Source: Streptomyces sp. SirexAA-E (lineage in GTDB: Bacteria; Actinomycetota; Actinomycetes; Streptomycetales; Streptomycetaceae). Taken from it: a stretch of 64,000 nt of DNA. Below the pieces are notes generated by a model. It was not told the origin of the DNA, ran no database searches, and was given only the letters and a program-made list of their open reading frames with translations. Positions 33,861 through 43,575 of the stretch are shown piece by piece. Location: assembly GCF_000177195.2 (NCBI RefSeq), contig NC_015953.1:4712001-4776000 (forward strand). Reading direction: 5' to 3'. The translations under genes were made by a program, and so were the position numbers. The stretch's first letter is position 1. Every line of letters starts with the position of its first letter.

Positions 33861-34892
33861 CTACTTGGCGCGGTCGAAGTCGATCGCGCTGTAGGCGCGC
33901 AGCTTCGACAGCCGGTGGGTGGAGTCGATCCGGCGGATGGTGCCCGACTTGGACCGCATCACCAGGGACTCCGTGGTCGCGGTCTCCCCGCGGTACCGCA
34001 CCCCGCGCAGCAGCTCGCCGTCGGTGATGCCGGTGGCCACGAAGAACACGTTGTCACCACTGACGAGGTCGTCCGTCGAGAGCACCCGGTCCAGGTCGTG
34101 CCCGGCGTCGAGGGCCTTGCGGCGTTCGGCCTCGTCCTTCGGCCAGAGCTTGCCCTGGATGACACCGCCGAGGCACTTTATGGCGCACGCCGAGATGATC
34201 CCCTCGGGCGTGCCGCCGATCCCCATGAGCAGGTCGACGCCGGTGCCCTCGCGGGCCGCCATGATCGAGCCGGCGACGTCGCCGTCGGAGATGAACTTGA
34301 TCCGGGCGCCCGTCTCGCGGATCTCCTTGACGATGCCGTCGTGCCGGGGCCGGTCCAGGACGACGACGGTGACGTCCTCGGGGGCCGAGTTCTTGGCCTT
34401 CGCCACCCGGCGGATGTTGACCGACACGGGCGCGTCGATGTCGACGAAGTCGGCGGCCTCGGGGCCGGTGACCAGCTTGTCCATGTAGAAGACCGCGGAC
34501 GGGTCGAACATCGCGCCCCGGTCGGCCGCCGCGAGCACGGCGATCGCGTTCGGCATGCCCTTGGCGTTGAGAGTCGTGCCGTCGATCGGGTCGACGGCGA
34601 TGTCGACCTCGGCACCGGTCCCGTCGCCGACCCGCTCGCCGTTGAACAGCATGGGGGCCTCGTCCTTCTCGCCCTCACCGATGACGACGACGCCGTTCAT
34701 CGAGACGGTGGAGACGAGGGTGCGCATGGCCTTGACGGCGGCGCCGTCGGCGCCGATCTTGTCGCCGCGGCCGACCCAGCGCCCGGCGGCCATGGCGGCG
34801 GCCTCGGTGACCCGGACCAGTTCGAGGGCCAGGTTGCGGTCCGGGGCTTCCGGGGAGACCTCGAGCTGGGACGGCAGATGATGCTCGGACAT
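33861..34892 (-). CDS. glpX: Fructose-1,6-bisphosphatase class II
   Basis: 343 residues. GlpX hydrolyses fructose 1,6-bisphosphate in gluconeogenesis with divalent metal, and in actinobacteria it is usually the only FBPase. Metal and substrate motifs: VVIGEGEKDEAPML, DIAVDPIDGTTLNAKGMPNAIAVLA, FISDGDVAGSIMAA and LLMGIGGTPEGIISACAIKCLGG. Converges with wblI and diverges from the DUF4245 gene; no sign of an operon. Confidence 0.97.
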   Translation of the reverse strand: MSEHHLPSQLEVSPEAPDRNLALELVRVTEAAAMAAGRWVGRGDKIGADGAAVKAMRTLVSTVSMNGVVVIGEGEKDEAPMLFNGERVGDGTGAEVDIAVDPIDGTTLNAKGMPNAIAVLAAADRGAMFDPSAVFYMDKLVTGPEAADFVDIDAPVSVNIRRVAKAKNSAPEDVTVVVLDRPRHDGIVKEIRETGARIKFISDGDVAGSIMAAREGTGVDLLMGIGGTPEGIISACAIKCLGGVIQGKLWPKDEAERRKALDAGHDLDRVLSTDDLVSGDNVFFVATGITDGELLRGVRYRGETATTESLVMRSKSGTIRRIDSTHRLSKLRAYSAIDFDRAK

Positions 34893-34936
34893 CGGAGCGC
34901 ACCTTTCTGTACGACGACGACCGGAAAAGAGGGTGC

Positions 34937-34964
34937 TGTGACTCTATCTGCACTCCGATAAAAT
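34937..34964 (+). promoter_or_regulatory. Candidate sigma70-type promoter for the DUF4245 gene
   Basis: TGTGAC (34937-34942), a 16-base spacer and TAAAAT (34959-34964). Transcription would begin near 34971, compatible with a start at 34983 or 35037. Confidence 0.4.
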
Positions 34965-35036
34965 GAGCAGAGCGGGTCACGTATGAGCGCACGCCCGCCG
35001 GTGGGGCGTGCGAGGGCCCATGCCACCATTGACCCC

Positions 35037-35600
35037 GTGGCTAGCAAGCGAGGCAAGCAGACCGTCCGGGACATGTTCCTGTCGATGCTCGTGATCACCG
35101 CAGTGGCGGGCGTCGTCTACATCTTCATCCCGCACGACGACAAGGCCGATCCCATCAAGGCGGTCGACTACCGGGTCGAGCTCGCGACCGCGAGGCGTGC
35201 CGCCCCGTACCCGGTCGCCGCTCCGGCGGGGCTGCCCGAGGGCTGGAAGCCGACCTCCGTCTCGTACGAGGGGCACAACGGCGCCGGCTGGCACCTCGGC
35301 TACCTCGATCCGGAGGACCGCTACGTCGCGGTGGAGCAGTCGACGACCCCGGCGAAGAAGTACGTGCCCGCCGTCAGCCAGGACGCCAAGAACACCGGAC
35401 GTACGCGTGACGTCTCCGGGCAGGCGTGGGAGGTCTGGAAGGGCCCCAAGTACGACGCGCTCGTGCTGCACGCCGAGGGTGTGACGACCGTGGTCACCGG
35501 CTCGGCGCCCACGGAGCGGCTGGTGGAGATGGCCGCCGCGCTGGAGACGGCCCCCGAGGCGTCCCCCGACCCGTCCACGGCGTCCTCCGCGGCCTCCTGA
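35037..35600 (+). CDS. DUF4245 membrane-anchored protein
   Basis: 187 residues from the GTG at 35037 (MASKRGKQTVRDMFLSMLVI). One N-terminal TM helix (FLSMLVITAVAGVVYIFI) anchors a soluble domain outside the membrane that contains APAGLPEGWKPTSVSYEG..WHLGYLDPEDRYVAVEQS..GQAWEVWKGPKYDALVLHAEGVTTVVTGSAPTERLVEMAAAL, the standard DUF4245 pattern in actinobacteria. Function unknown. An upstream in-frame ATG (34983) would add 18 residues. Divergent from glpX; ends at a good hairpin. Confidence 0.85.
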   Translation: MASKRGKQTVRDMFLSMLVITAVAGVVYIFIPHDDKADPIKAVDYRVELATARRAAPYPVAAPAGLPEGWKPTSVSYEGHNGAGWHLGYLDPEDRYVAVEQSTTPAKKYVPAVSQDAKNTGRTRDVSGQAWEVWKGPKYDALVLHAEGVTTVVTGSAPTERLVEMAAALETAPEASPDPSTASSAAS

Positions 35601-35675
35601 GGCCCGTGCCCGTACCGGCCTGTTCTGAAGGCCGTTACACCTGAAGGCCGTACGTCCGCCCCGGCACCCGCACGC

Positions 35676-35707
35676 AGAAGGCCCCGCGACGCTTCGCGGG
35701 GCCTTCT
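35676..35707. terminator. Hairpin between convergent DUF4245 and nitroreductase genes
   Basis: AGAAGGCCCCGCGA pairs perfectly with TCGCGGGGCCTTCT around a four-base loop. Confidence 0.8.
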
Positions 35708-35731
35708 CCGTGCGGGGCCGCCGTCCGGGGA

Positions 35732-36322
35732 TCAGACGGTCGTGACGACCTCGTCGTAGGACAGGCGCGGCAGGCGGGGGAACCAGGCGTCCTCGCCGGG
35801 CTTGCCGATGTTGACGACCATGAGGAGCTTGTGGTCGCTGTCCAGGAACTCCTTCTCGATGCCCGCGGCGTCGTAGCCGGTCATCGGGCCGGCGGCCAGG
35901 CCGGCGGCGCGGACGCCGATGATGAAGTAGGCGGCCTGGAGCGAGGCGTTCAGCGCGGCGGACTGCTCGCGGACCGGGCGCTCGGAGAAGAACGCGTCCT
36001 TGGCCTGCGGGAAGTGCGGCAGCAGCGCGGGCAGCTCGTCGTGGAACTCGTTGTCCGCGACGAGCAGGGCGACCAGCGGGGCGGTGGAGGTCTTGGGGCG
36101 GTTGCCCTCGGCCATGTGCGCGACCAGGCGCTCGCGGCTCTCGGCCGAGCGGACCAGGACGACGCGCAGCGGCGACTGGTTGAAGGCGGTGGGGCCGTAC
36201 TTGACCAGGTCGTAGATCGCCTGGACCTGCTCGTCGGTCACCGGCTCGTCCGAGAACGTGTTGGCGGTGCGGGCCTCACGGAAGAGAAGGTCCTGGGCGG
36301 TGGGGTCAAGAACGAGGGACAT
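35732..36322 (-). CDS. Nitroreductase-family protein (malonic semialdehyde reductase RutE-like)
   Basis: 196-residue FMN-dependent oxidoreductase starting MSLVLDPTAQDLLFREARTANTFSDEPVTDEQVQAIYDLVKYGPTAFNQSPLRVVLVRSAESRERL, the layout of RutE/HadB-type nitroreductases; PTAFNQSP is the flavin-binding N/S motif. RutE reduces malonic semialdehyde in pyrimidine breakdown, but no rut genes are near, so the substrate is open. The upstream region has an AT-rich block, GTAGATTAAACTTCAACTAA (36381-36400), that resembles MarR/HxlR-type operators. Confidence 0.88.
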   Translation of the reverse strand: MSLVLDPTAQDLLFREARTANTFSDEPVTDEQVQAIYDLVKYGPTAFNQSPLRVVLVRSAESRERLVAHMAEGNRPKTSTAPLVALLVADNEFHDELPALLPHFPQAKDAFFSERPVREQSAALNASLQAAYFIIGVRAAGLAAGPMTGYDAAGIEKEFLDSDHKLLMVVNIGKPGEDAWFPRLPRLSYDEVVTTV

Positions 36323-36489
36323 CTGTGGAACTGCCTTCCGGGTGAAAACGGGGTTGAGCAACGAAATCACCGTAACGGAGAGGTAGATTAAACTTCAACT
36401 AAATCTCCGCGGAGTGACCCACCGCACAAGCCCGCCGGTCGCCCCGGCTCCGCCGGAGCCCGCTCACCCCGGCGCCTGTCGGAGTCCGC

Positions 36490-36747
36490 TCAGTCCGACC
36501 CCTCGCCGCCGTCCGCGGACTCCTCCTGCGGGCGGGCCAGCGCCGCGTCCAGCCGGGCGCGCGCCCCTTCCAGCCAGTGCCTGCACACCTTCGCGAGCTC
36601 CTCGCCCCGCTCCCAGAGCGCCAGGGACTCCTCCAGCGTCGTGCCCCCCGCCTCCAGGCGGCGCACGACCTCGATCAGCTCGTCGCGCGCCTGCTCGTAG
36701 CCGAGCGTGCCCGTCTCGGCCACTGCCGCCGTCCCGTCGTCCGTCAT
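36490..36747 (-). CDS. xseB: Exodeoxyribonuclease VII small subunit
   Basis: 85 residues from the ATG at 36747. LGYEQARDELIEVVRRLEAGGTTLEESLALWERGEELAKVCRHWLEGARARLDAAL is the whole XseB helical pattern (YE.A..EL..IV..LE.G..LEESL...E.G..L...C...L..A). It assembles in several copies with XseA to form ExoVII, which degrades single-stranded DNA. Lies 69 bases downstream of xseA on the same strand; the gap carries three copies of an 11-mer GTACGGGGCTC/GTACGGGGTTC. Confidence 0.95.
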   Translation of the reverse strand: MTDDGTAAVAETGTLGYEQARDELIEVVRRLEAGGTTLEESLALWERGEELAKVCRHWLEGARARLDAALARPQEESADGGEGSD

Positions 36748-36816
36748 GGGCCCCAGCCTACGGGCGCCCTCGGACAACGAAGGCCGTACGGGGCTCGTAC
36801 GGGGTTCGTACGGGGC

Positions 36817-38028
36817 TCACCCCTCCACCCGGACCGTGAACTCGCCCTCCGAGACCCGTGCCCGCAGCTCCCCGCCCGGCGCCCCGGCGTCAGCGGGGGA
36901 GCGCACCACATGGCCGTCCGGCCGCTGGAGCACCGCGTAGCCCCGCTCCAGGGTCGCCGCCGGCGACAGCGCCACCACCCGGGCCCTGGTGTGCGCGAGC
37001 TCCGAGTCGGCGCGGTCCAGCAGATGCCCCAGCACCCGCCGGCTCCGCCCGACCAGCGCGTCGACCTCCGCCTCGCGCTCGTCCACCATCCGCTGGGGCC
37101 GCTCCATCGAGGACCGGCCCAGCGCGTGCGCCAGCCCCCGCTCCTCCCGGTCGATCAGCCCCCGTACCGTCCGCAGCGCCCGGTCCCTCAGCTGCTGCAC
37201 CCGGTCCAGCTCCTCACCCACGTCCGGCACGATCTTCTTCGCCGCGTCCGTCGGCGTCGACGCCCGCAGGTCCGCCACCAGGTCGAGCAGCGGCGAGTCG
37301 GGCTCGTGGCCGATCGCCGAGACCACCGGTGTACGGCACGCGGCGACCGCCCGGATCAGCTGCTCGTCGGAGAACGGCAGCAGGTCCTCCACGCTGCCGC
37401 CGCCCCGCGCGACCACGATCACGTCGACCTCGGGCAGCCCGTCGAGCTCCCGCACGGCCTGGACCACCTGATTCACCGCGTGCACACCCTGCACCGCGGT
37501 GTTGCGCACCTCGAAACGCACCGCGGGCCAGCGCCGCCGGGCGTTCTCCAGGACATCGCGCTCGGCGGCCGACGCCCGCCCGCAGACCAGGCCGATCAGC
37601 TGCGGCAGGAACGGCAGCGGCCGCTTGCGGTCCAGGGCGAACAGCCCCTCGGCGGCCAGCGACTTCTTCAGCTGCTCCAGCCGGACGAGCAGCTCGCCGA
37701 TCCCCACCGGGCGTATCTCGGTGGCCCGCAGGGACAGCTGCCCCCGGGGCGCGTACCACTCGGGCTTGGCGAGGACGACGACCCGGGCGCCCTCGGTCAC
37801 CACATCGGCGATCCGGTCGAACACCTGCCTGAAACAGGTCACGCTCACCGAGATGTCGTGCGACGGGTCACGCAGCGTCAGGAAGACGACACCGGCGCCC
37901 GGCCGCCGTGACAGCTGGGTGATCTGCCCCTCGACCCAGACCGCGCCGAGCCGGTCGATCCACCCGCCGATCAGCCGCGACACGTCGCCGACGGGCAGCG
38001 GGGCTTCCGGTGACGTAGTGAGAGCCAT
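36817..38028 (-). CDS. xseA: Exodeoxyribonuclease VII large subunit
   Basis: 403 residues from ATG 38028. N-terminal OB fold (VSRLIGGWIDRLGAVWVEGQITQLSRRPGAGVVFLTLRDPSHDISVSVTCF), catalytic domain with ARGGGSVEDLLPFSDEQLIRAVAACRTPVVSAIGHEPDSPLLDLVADLRASTPTDAA, where GGGS-EDL and the IGHE-D-pair are the family hallmarks, then a long coiled coil and the C-terminal segment ALSPAATLERGYAVLQRPDG that binds XseB. Forms an operon with xseB. Confidence 0.97.
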   Translation of the reverse strand: MALTTSPEAPLPVGDVSRLIGGWIDRLGAVWVEGQITQLSRRPGAGVVFLTLRDPSHDISVSVTCFRQVFDRIADVVTEGARVVVLAKPEWYAPRGQLSLRATEIRPVGIGELLVRLEQLKKSLAAEGLFALDRKRPLPFLPQLIGLVCGRASAAERDVLENARRRWPAVRFEVRNTAVQGVHAVNQVVQAVRELDGLPEVDVIVVARGGGSVEDLLPFSDEQLIRAVAACRTPVVSAIGHEPDSPLLDLVADLRASTPTDAAKKIVPDVGEELDRVQQLRDRALRTVRGLIDREERGLAHALGRSSMERPQRMVDEREAEVDALVGRSRRVLGHLLDRADSELAHTRARVVALSPAATLERGYAVLQRPDGHVVRSPADAGAPGGELRARVSEGEFTVRVEG

Positions 38029-38085
38029 ACGGGCGAGCGTAACGGCCGGTACCGACATCCAGGGCCCACCCCGGCGCGCGGACCG

Positions 38086-39432
38086 TCAGGCCGTCGTCCG
38101 GCGCCCCCACTGGAGCGCCAGCACCACCAGGCCGACCGCCAGCCAGCACACCCCGACCACCTGGGCGCTCGTGGTCGCCTCCCAGATCACCGCGACCAGC
38201 ACCCCGGCGCCCACCACCGGCACCAGCACGTGCCGCCACCAGCTCGGCGGCCCCTCCATCCGGCGTACGGCGAACCAGCCCACCACCGACGCGTGCAACA
38301 GCACGAACGCGGTCAGCGCCCCGACGTCGACCACCGACACCAGGTGGTCGAGCCCGTCGTCCCGCCGGGCCGCCCACACGGCCGCCACCAGCGTCACGAC
38401 CGCCGCCCCCAGGATCGCCACCCGGGGCACCCCGGACTTCGGGTCCACCCGGGACAGCACCGAGGGAAGCCGCCGCTCCCGGGCCATCGCGAAGACCAGC
38501 CGCCCCGCGGCGGCCTGCCCGGCCAGCGCCGCGAAGGCCGCCCCGATCGCCTTGCTGACGGCCACCAGGTCGTGCAGCCAGGTCCCGACCGAGGCATCCA
38601 CCGCGTCGTAGAACGCCGACCCCTGCTTCACCGGGTCCGCCGCCAGCTGGGCCGAGGACACCGGCTCCAGCAGTGCCGCCAGATACGACTGCACCACGAA
38701 CAGCGCGCCCGCCAGCACCAGGCAGAACAGCACCGCCCGCGCCACCTTCGCCGAGCCCCCCGTCACCTCCTCGGCGAACGAGGCGATCGCGTCGAAGCCC
38801 AGATACGACAGCACCGCGACCGACACCGCGCCCAGCACCGCCGTCATCGAGAAGGCCGTGTCCCCGGTCAGCGGCGTCAGCCAGCCGCGCTGCGCCCCGT
38901 CCCTGACGAGCACCACCACCGCCGACACCACGAACACCAGCAGCACCACGATCTCCATGGCGAGCACCGCGAAGCCCACCCGGGCCGCCGTCCGTACGCC
39001 CCAGAGGTTGAGCAGCGTGGTCAGGACGACCGCGATCGCCGTCCACACCCACCGGGAGACCTCCGGGACCAGCGCGTTCATCGCGATCCCGGAGAACAGG
39101 TAGGCCACGGCGGGGATGAGCAGGTAGTCGAGCATCGCCATCCACCCGGCGATGAACCCCGGCCCCTCACCGAGCCCCTTGCGCGCGTAGGCGAACACCG
39201 AACCGGCCATCGGCGCGACCCGCACCATCTGCGCGTAACTGAAGGCGGTGAAGGCCATGACGACGGTCGCCACGAGATACACGAGCGCGACCGCGCCGTC
39301 CGACTTCGCGTCCAGCGTGCCGAACACGCCCACCGGGGCCATCGGGGCGATGAACAGCAGCCCGTAGACCACCAGGTCTCTGAACCCGAGCGTCCTGCGC
39401 AGTCCCGCCTGCTCCTTGCTGCTGCCGGCCAT
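38086..39432 (-). CDS. APC-superfamily amino acid permease
   Basis: 448 residues from ATG 39432 with about 12 hydrophobic helices. N-terminal LGFRDLVVYGLLFIAPMAPVGVFG..GAVALVYLVATVVMAFTAFSYAQMVRVAPMAGSVFAYARKGLG matches the TM1-TM3 region of the YfnA/GabP-like APC family (unwound TM1 substrate loop). FDAIASFAEEVTGGSAKVARAV is the conserved cytoplasmic loop. The ligand is not evident; an amino acid or amine is likely. Divergent from ispH and separate from xseA (57-base gap, same strand). Confidence 0.88.
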   Translation of the reverse strand: MAGSSKEQAGLRRTLGFRDLVVYGLLFIAPMAPVGVFGTLDAKSDGAVALVYLVATVVMAFTAFSYAQMVRVAPMAGSVFAYARKGLGEGPGFIAGWMAMLDYLLIPAVAYLFSGIAMNALVPEVSRWVWTAIAVVLTTLLNLWGVRTAARVGFAVLAMEIVVLLVFVVSAVVVLVRDGAQRGWLTPLTGDTAFSMTAVLGAVSVAVLSYLGFDAIASFAEEVTGGSAKVARAVLFCLVLAGALFVVQSYLAALLEPVSSAQLAADPVKQGSAFYDAVDASVGTWLHDLVAVSKAIGAAFAALAGQAAAGRLVFAMARERRLPSVLSRVDPKSGVPRVAILGAAVVTLVAAVWAARRDDGLDHLVSVVDVGALTAFVLLHASVVGWFAVRRMEGPPSWWRHVLVPVVGAGVLVAVIWEATTSAQVVGVCWLAVGLVVLALQWGRRTTA

Positions 39433-39520
39433 GAACCCTCCGTCGCTCGATCGCGTAAGCCTCAGTGTCCCGACCCCCGGCCGCCCCGCGCCTCTCCGAC
39501 ACGGCCTTACGATGGGACGC

Positions 39521-40501
39521 ATGACTGCTACCCCTGCCCGCCGTGTCCTGCTCGCCGCACCCCGTGGCTACTGCGCGGGCGTGGACCGTGCCGTGATCGC
39601 CGTCGAGAAGGCCCTGGAGCAGTACGGGGCCCCCATCTACGTCCGCCACGAGATCGTGCACAACAAGTACGTCGTGCAGACCCTGGAGAAGAAGGGCGCG
39701 ATCTTCGTCGAGCAGACGGCGGAGGTGCCCGAGGGCTCCATCGTGATGTTCTCCGCGCACGGAGTCGCGCCCACCGTCCACGCGGAGGCCGCCGAGCGCA
39801 AGCTCGCCACGATCGACGCGACCTGCCCGCTGGTCACCAAGGTCCACAAGGAAGCCGTCCGCTACGCCAAGGAGGACTACGACATCCTCCTGATCGGCCA
39901 CGACGGCCACGAGGAGGTCATCGGCACCAGCGGCGAGGCGCCCGACCACATCACGCTCGTCGACGGACCCGAGGACGTCGCGAACGTCGAGGTCCGCGAC
40001 GAGTCGAAGGTCGTCTGGCTCTCCCAGACCACGCTCTCCGTCGACGAGACGATGGAGACGGTGGGTGCCCTCAAGCAGAAGTTCCCGAACCTCCTCTCGC
40101 CGCCCAGCGACGACATCTGCTACGCCACCCAGAACCGCCAGATCGCGGTCAAGAAGCTCAGCGAGGAAGCCGAGCTCGTCATCGTCGTCGGCTCCAAGAA
40201 CTCCTCGAACTCGATCCGCATGGTCGAGGTCGCCCTGGACGCCGGCGCCCCCGCCGCGCACCTGGTGGACTTCGCCGACGAGATCGACGAGGCCTGGCTG
40301 GAGGGCGTCACCACCGTCGGTCTCACCTCCGGCGCCTCGGTCCCGGACGTCCTGGTGGACGGCGTGATCGAGTGGCTCGCCGAGCGCGGGTACGCGGACG
40401 TGGAGACGGTCAAGACCGCGGACGAGTCGATCACCTTCTCGCTGCCCAAGGAGCTCCGCCGCGACCTGCGCGCCGAGGCCGCCGAACTCTCGGCGAAGTA
40501 A
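39521..40501 (+). CDS. ispH: 4-hydroxy-3-methylbut-2-enyl diphosphate reductase
   Basis: Last enzyme of the MEP (non-mevalonate) pathway; makes IPP and DMAPP using a [4Fe-4S] cluster. 326 residues from ATG 39521; an ATG nine bases earlier is in frame. Cluster cysteines: RGYCAGVDRAV, DATCPLVTKVH and DDICYATQNRQ. Also FSAHGVAP and GSKNSSNSIRMVEVA. Its product feeds the prenyl-chain enzyme encoded about 29 kb away. ppgK follows 63 bases downstream. Confidence 0.97.
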   Translation: MTATPARRVLLAAPRGYCAGVDRAVIAVEKALEQYGAPIYVRHEIVHNKYVVQTLEKKGAIFVEQTAEVPEGSIVMFSAHGVAPTVHAEAAERKLATIDATCPLVTKVHKEAVRYAKEDYDILLIGHDGHEEVIGTSGEAPDHITLVDGPEDVANVEVRDESKVVWLSQTTLSVDETMETVGALKQKFPNLLSPPSDDICYATQNRQIAVKKLSEEAELVIVVGSKNSSNSIRMVEVALDAGAPAAHLVDFADEIDEAWLEGVTTVGLTSGASVPDVLVDGVIEWLAERGYADVETVKTADESITFSLPKELRRDLRAEAAELSAK

Positions 40502-40564
40502 CGACCCGGGGGCTCCCAGGGCTTCCGGGGAGTGTGCGCGGCGCGCTACCCGTACCGTGGATCC

Positions 40565-41302
40565 ATGGAGATCTTCGGTGTGGACATCGGCGGGTCAGGG
40601 ATCAAGGGCGCTCCCGTGGACCTGGACCGCGGAGAGCTGGCGCAGGAGCGCCACAAGGTACTGACACCGCGTCCGGCCACGCCCGACGGCGTGGCCGACG
40701 GCGTGGCCGAGGTCGTCGGCCACTTCGACTGGAAGGGCCCGGTGGGCATCACCTTCCCCGGAGTGGTCACCGGGGGGATCACCCGGACCGCGGCCAACGT
40801 CGACAAGGCGTGGATTGACACGGACGCCCGCGCGCTGCTCAGCGACCGCATCGGGCACCCGGTCACGATCCTCAACGACGCCGACGCGGCCGGTGTCGCC
40901 GAGATGACCTTCGGCGCGGGACGCGGCCGCAAGGGCACGGTGATCGTGCTGACCCTCGGTACGGGCATCGGCAGCGCCGTCTTCACGGACGGGCAGCTCG
41001 TCCCCAACACCGAGCTCGGCCACCTGGAACTGCACGGGCACGACGCGGAGAAGCGGGCGTCCACGAAGGCCAAGGAGGACGAGGACCTCAGCTGGAGCCA
41101 CTGGGCGCACCGGGTGCAGAAGTACCTCGTCCACGTCGAGATGCTCTTCTCGCCCTCGCTGTTCATCATCGGCGGGGGAGTCAGCCGCAAGGCGGAGAAG
41201 TTCCTGCCGCTCATCGAACACGTACGGGCCGAGATGGTCCCGGCCGAGCTGCAGAACAACGCGGGCATCGTCGGCGCCGCCATGGCGGCGGCCGGCAACT
41301 GA
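40565..41302 (+). CDS. ppgK: Polyphosphate glucokinase
   Basis: 245 residues, ROK-fold kinase that phosphorylates glucose using inorganic polyphosphate or ATP, an actinobacterial enzyme. Motifs: FGVDIGGSGIKGAPVDL (phosphate-binding loop), GITFPGVVTGG, ILNDADAAGVAEMTFG, VIVLTLGTGIGSAVF, PNTELGHLELHGHDAEKRAS (catalytic/sugar-binding region) and LFIIGGGVSRKAEKFLP. It lies directly after ispH and may share its transcript. Confidence 0.95.
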   Translation: MEIFGVDIGGSGIKGAPVDLDRGELAQERHKVLTPRPATPDGVADGVAEVVGHFDWKGPVGITFPGVVTGGITRTAANVDKAWIDTDARALLSDRIGHPVTILNDADAAGVAEMTFGAGRGRKGTVIVLTLGTGIGSAVFTDGQLVPNTELGHLELHGHDAEKRASTKAKEDEDLSWSHWAHRVQKYLVHVEMLFSPSLFIIGGGVSRKAEKFLPLIEHVRAEMVPAELQNNAGIVGAAMAAAGN

Positions 41303-41317
41303 CGCCTTCCTACGGTC

Positions 41318-41932
41318 TTACGGGCGGGGGCGGCGCGTGCCCTGATTGGCGGACGGCCTGGCCGGGTGCCGCCGCCGCTCCCGCATCTGACGGATCTTGC
41401 GCACGGTGGCGATGAGCCCGGCGACGAGCGTGCCGCCGTACAGCCAGCCGGCCTGGACGGCGAGCGCGGTGACCACCGCCATGGTCTGCCCGCCGAAGCC
41501 GCCGGAACCCCCGGCGATCGGGATCACGCCGACGGCGAAGGCGATGGGCACACCGATCGGCGCGGTGACCAGGTCGGCGGGCCGCACCCAGAACGCGGTC
41601 AGCGCGCTCACCGGCAGGAACAGCACCCCGTAGGCGATCTCGGAACCGTCCAGCAGCAGCTGGTCCAGGCAGCCCAGCAGGAACATCGTGGCCGCGGCGA
41701 ACAGGCCCGCCCCGATGCCGGTCAGCCGGGGGTTGGGGAATCTGCGCAGCGCGAGGACGAACGGCGCGACCTGGCCGGTCCGGGGACGCGGGCGGGAGAC
41801 CGCAGGGGCGACCGCGACCGCCACCGGATAGGCGGCGGCGCTCTCACCGATACCGCCCGCGGCCACGGCCGGGGCCTGCTCGGGCGGCGAGGGCTGCCTG
41901 CGCTGCGGGGTACGTGTCCTGTGCTGCTCCAC
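41318..41932 (-). CDS. DUF6542 membrane protein
   Basis: 204 residues. After a disordered Pro/Arg-rich N-terminus (about 65 residues), four hydrophobic helices follow: LTGIGAGLFAAATMFLLGCLDQLLL, YGVLFLPVSALTAFWVR, VTAPIGVPIAFAVGVIPIA and MAVVTALAVQAGWLYGGTLVAGLIATV, ending in a basic tail. This is the pattern of the actinobacterial DUF6542 family; its role is unknown. It converges with ppgK (15-base gap) and diverges from ychF. Confidence 0.75.
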   Translation of the reverse strand: MEQHRTRTPQRRQPSPPEQAPAVAAGGIGESAAAYPVAVAVAPAVSRPRPRTGQVAPFVLALRRFPNPRLTGIGAGLFAAATMFLLGCLDQLLLDGSEIAYGVLFLPVSALTAFWVRPADLVTAPIGVPIAFAVGVIPIAGGSGGFGGQTMAVVTALAVQAGWLYGGTLVAGLIATVRKIRQMRERRRHPARPSANQGTRRPRP

Positions 41933-42197
41933 CGTGACAACCTAGGTCGACCGGCATGCGCTTCCGGGCGTTGGACACGCCCTTTGGCCGACCTTGGCAC
42001 TGCGTTCGATACCGCTCGGCCGAAAAGGGACCGTTCGGGAGGCCCGAGACACGCTTTTCGCATACCTGTTCGATCGGCCTCAGGTGCCCGCCTCCGGACC
42101 CGTGACCGGGCGCGCCGCCCCGCCCGTAAACTGGAGAATCGGTCCCCTCCAGGCCCGCCTCCTCAGGGCCCCCTCCGAACTTCAGGAAGTCGCCAAA

Positions 42198-43286
<1,089 letters not shown>

Positions 43287-43335
43287 CGGGTGACATATCA
43301 CCACGTCGCTGATCTTGCAAACATGCAGGTCAGAG

Positions 43336-43372
43336 AGGGCCCGACTCTTCGGGGTCGGGCCCTTGGTTTTTT
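43336..43372 (+). terminator. Intrinsic terminator after ychF
   Basis: AGGGCCCGAC (43336-43345) pairs with GTCGGGCCCT (43354-43363), followed by TGGTTTTTTC. Being inside the left border, it belongs to the island if the boundary is drawn correctly. Confidence 0.85.
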
Positions 43373-43485
43373 CCCGTGCTGGGATGGTGCTGGGATAGCT
43401 GACCCCTCGTCACCTGTCGTCACCCCTGGTCATCCGTACCGTGCTGGGATTGTGCTGGGACGTGGATGCGGCGCCGGTGCTGGGT
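43373..43485. repeat. GTGCTGGGAT-type repeats, left end of island
   Basis: Five copies of GTGCTGGG (starting 43376, 43387, 43441, 43452, 43477). The first pair lies in a 24-base block (43373-43396) that is repeated exactly at 50608-50631. Candidate arm-type binding sites of the integrase. Confidence 0.7.
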
Positions 43486-43575
43486 TCTGCTCTGGTGAGT
43501 GGCCGAACCGTGGGACGGCGACTGCTGGCTCTGGCAAAGTGATCGGCACTGCAAGACGATTCTCGTGAGGAACTT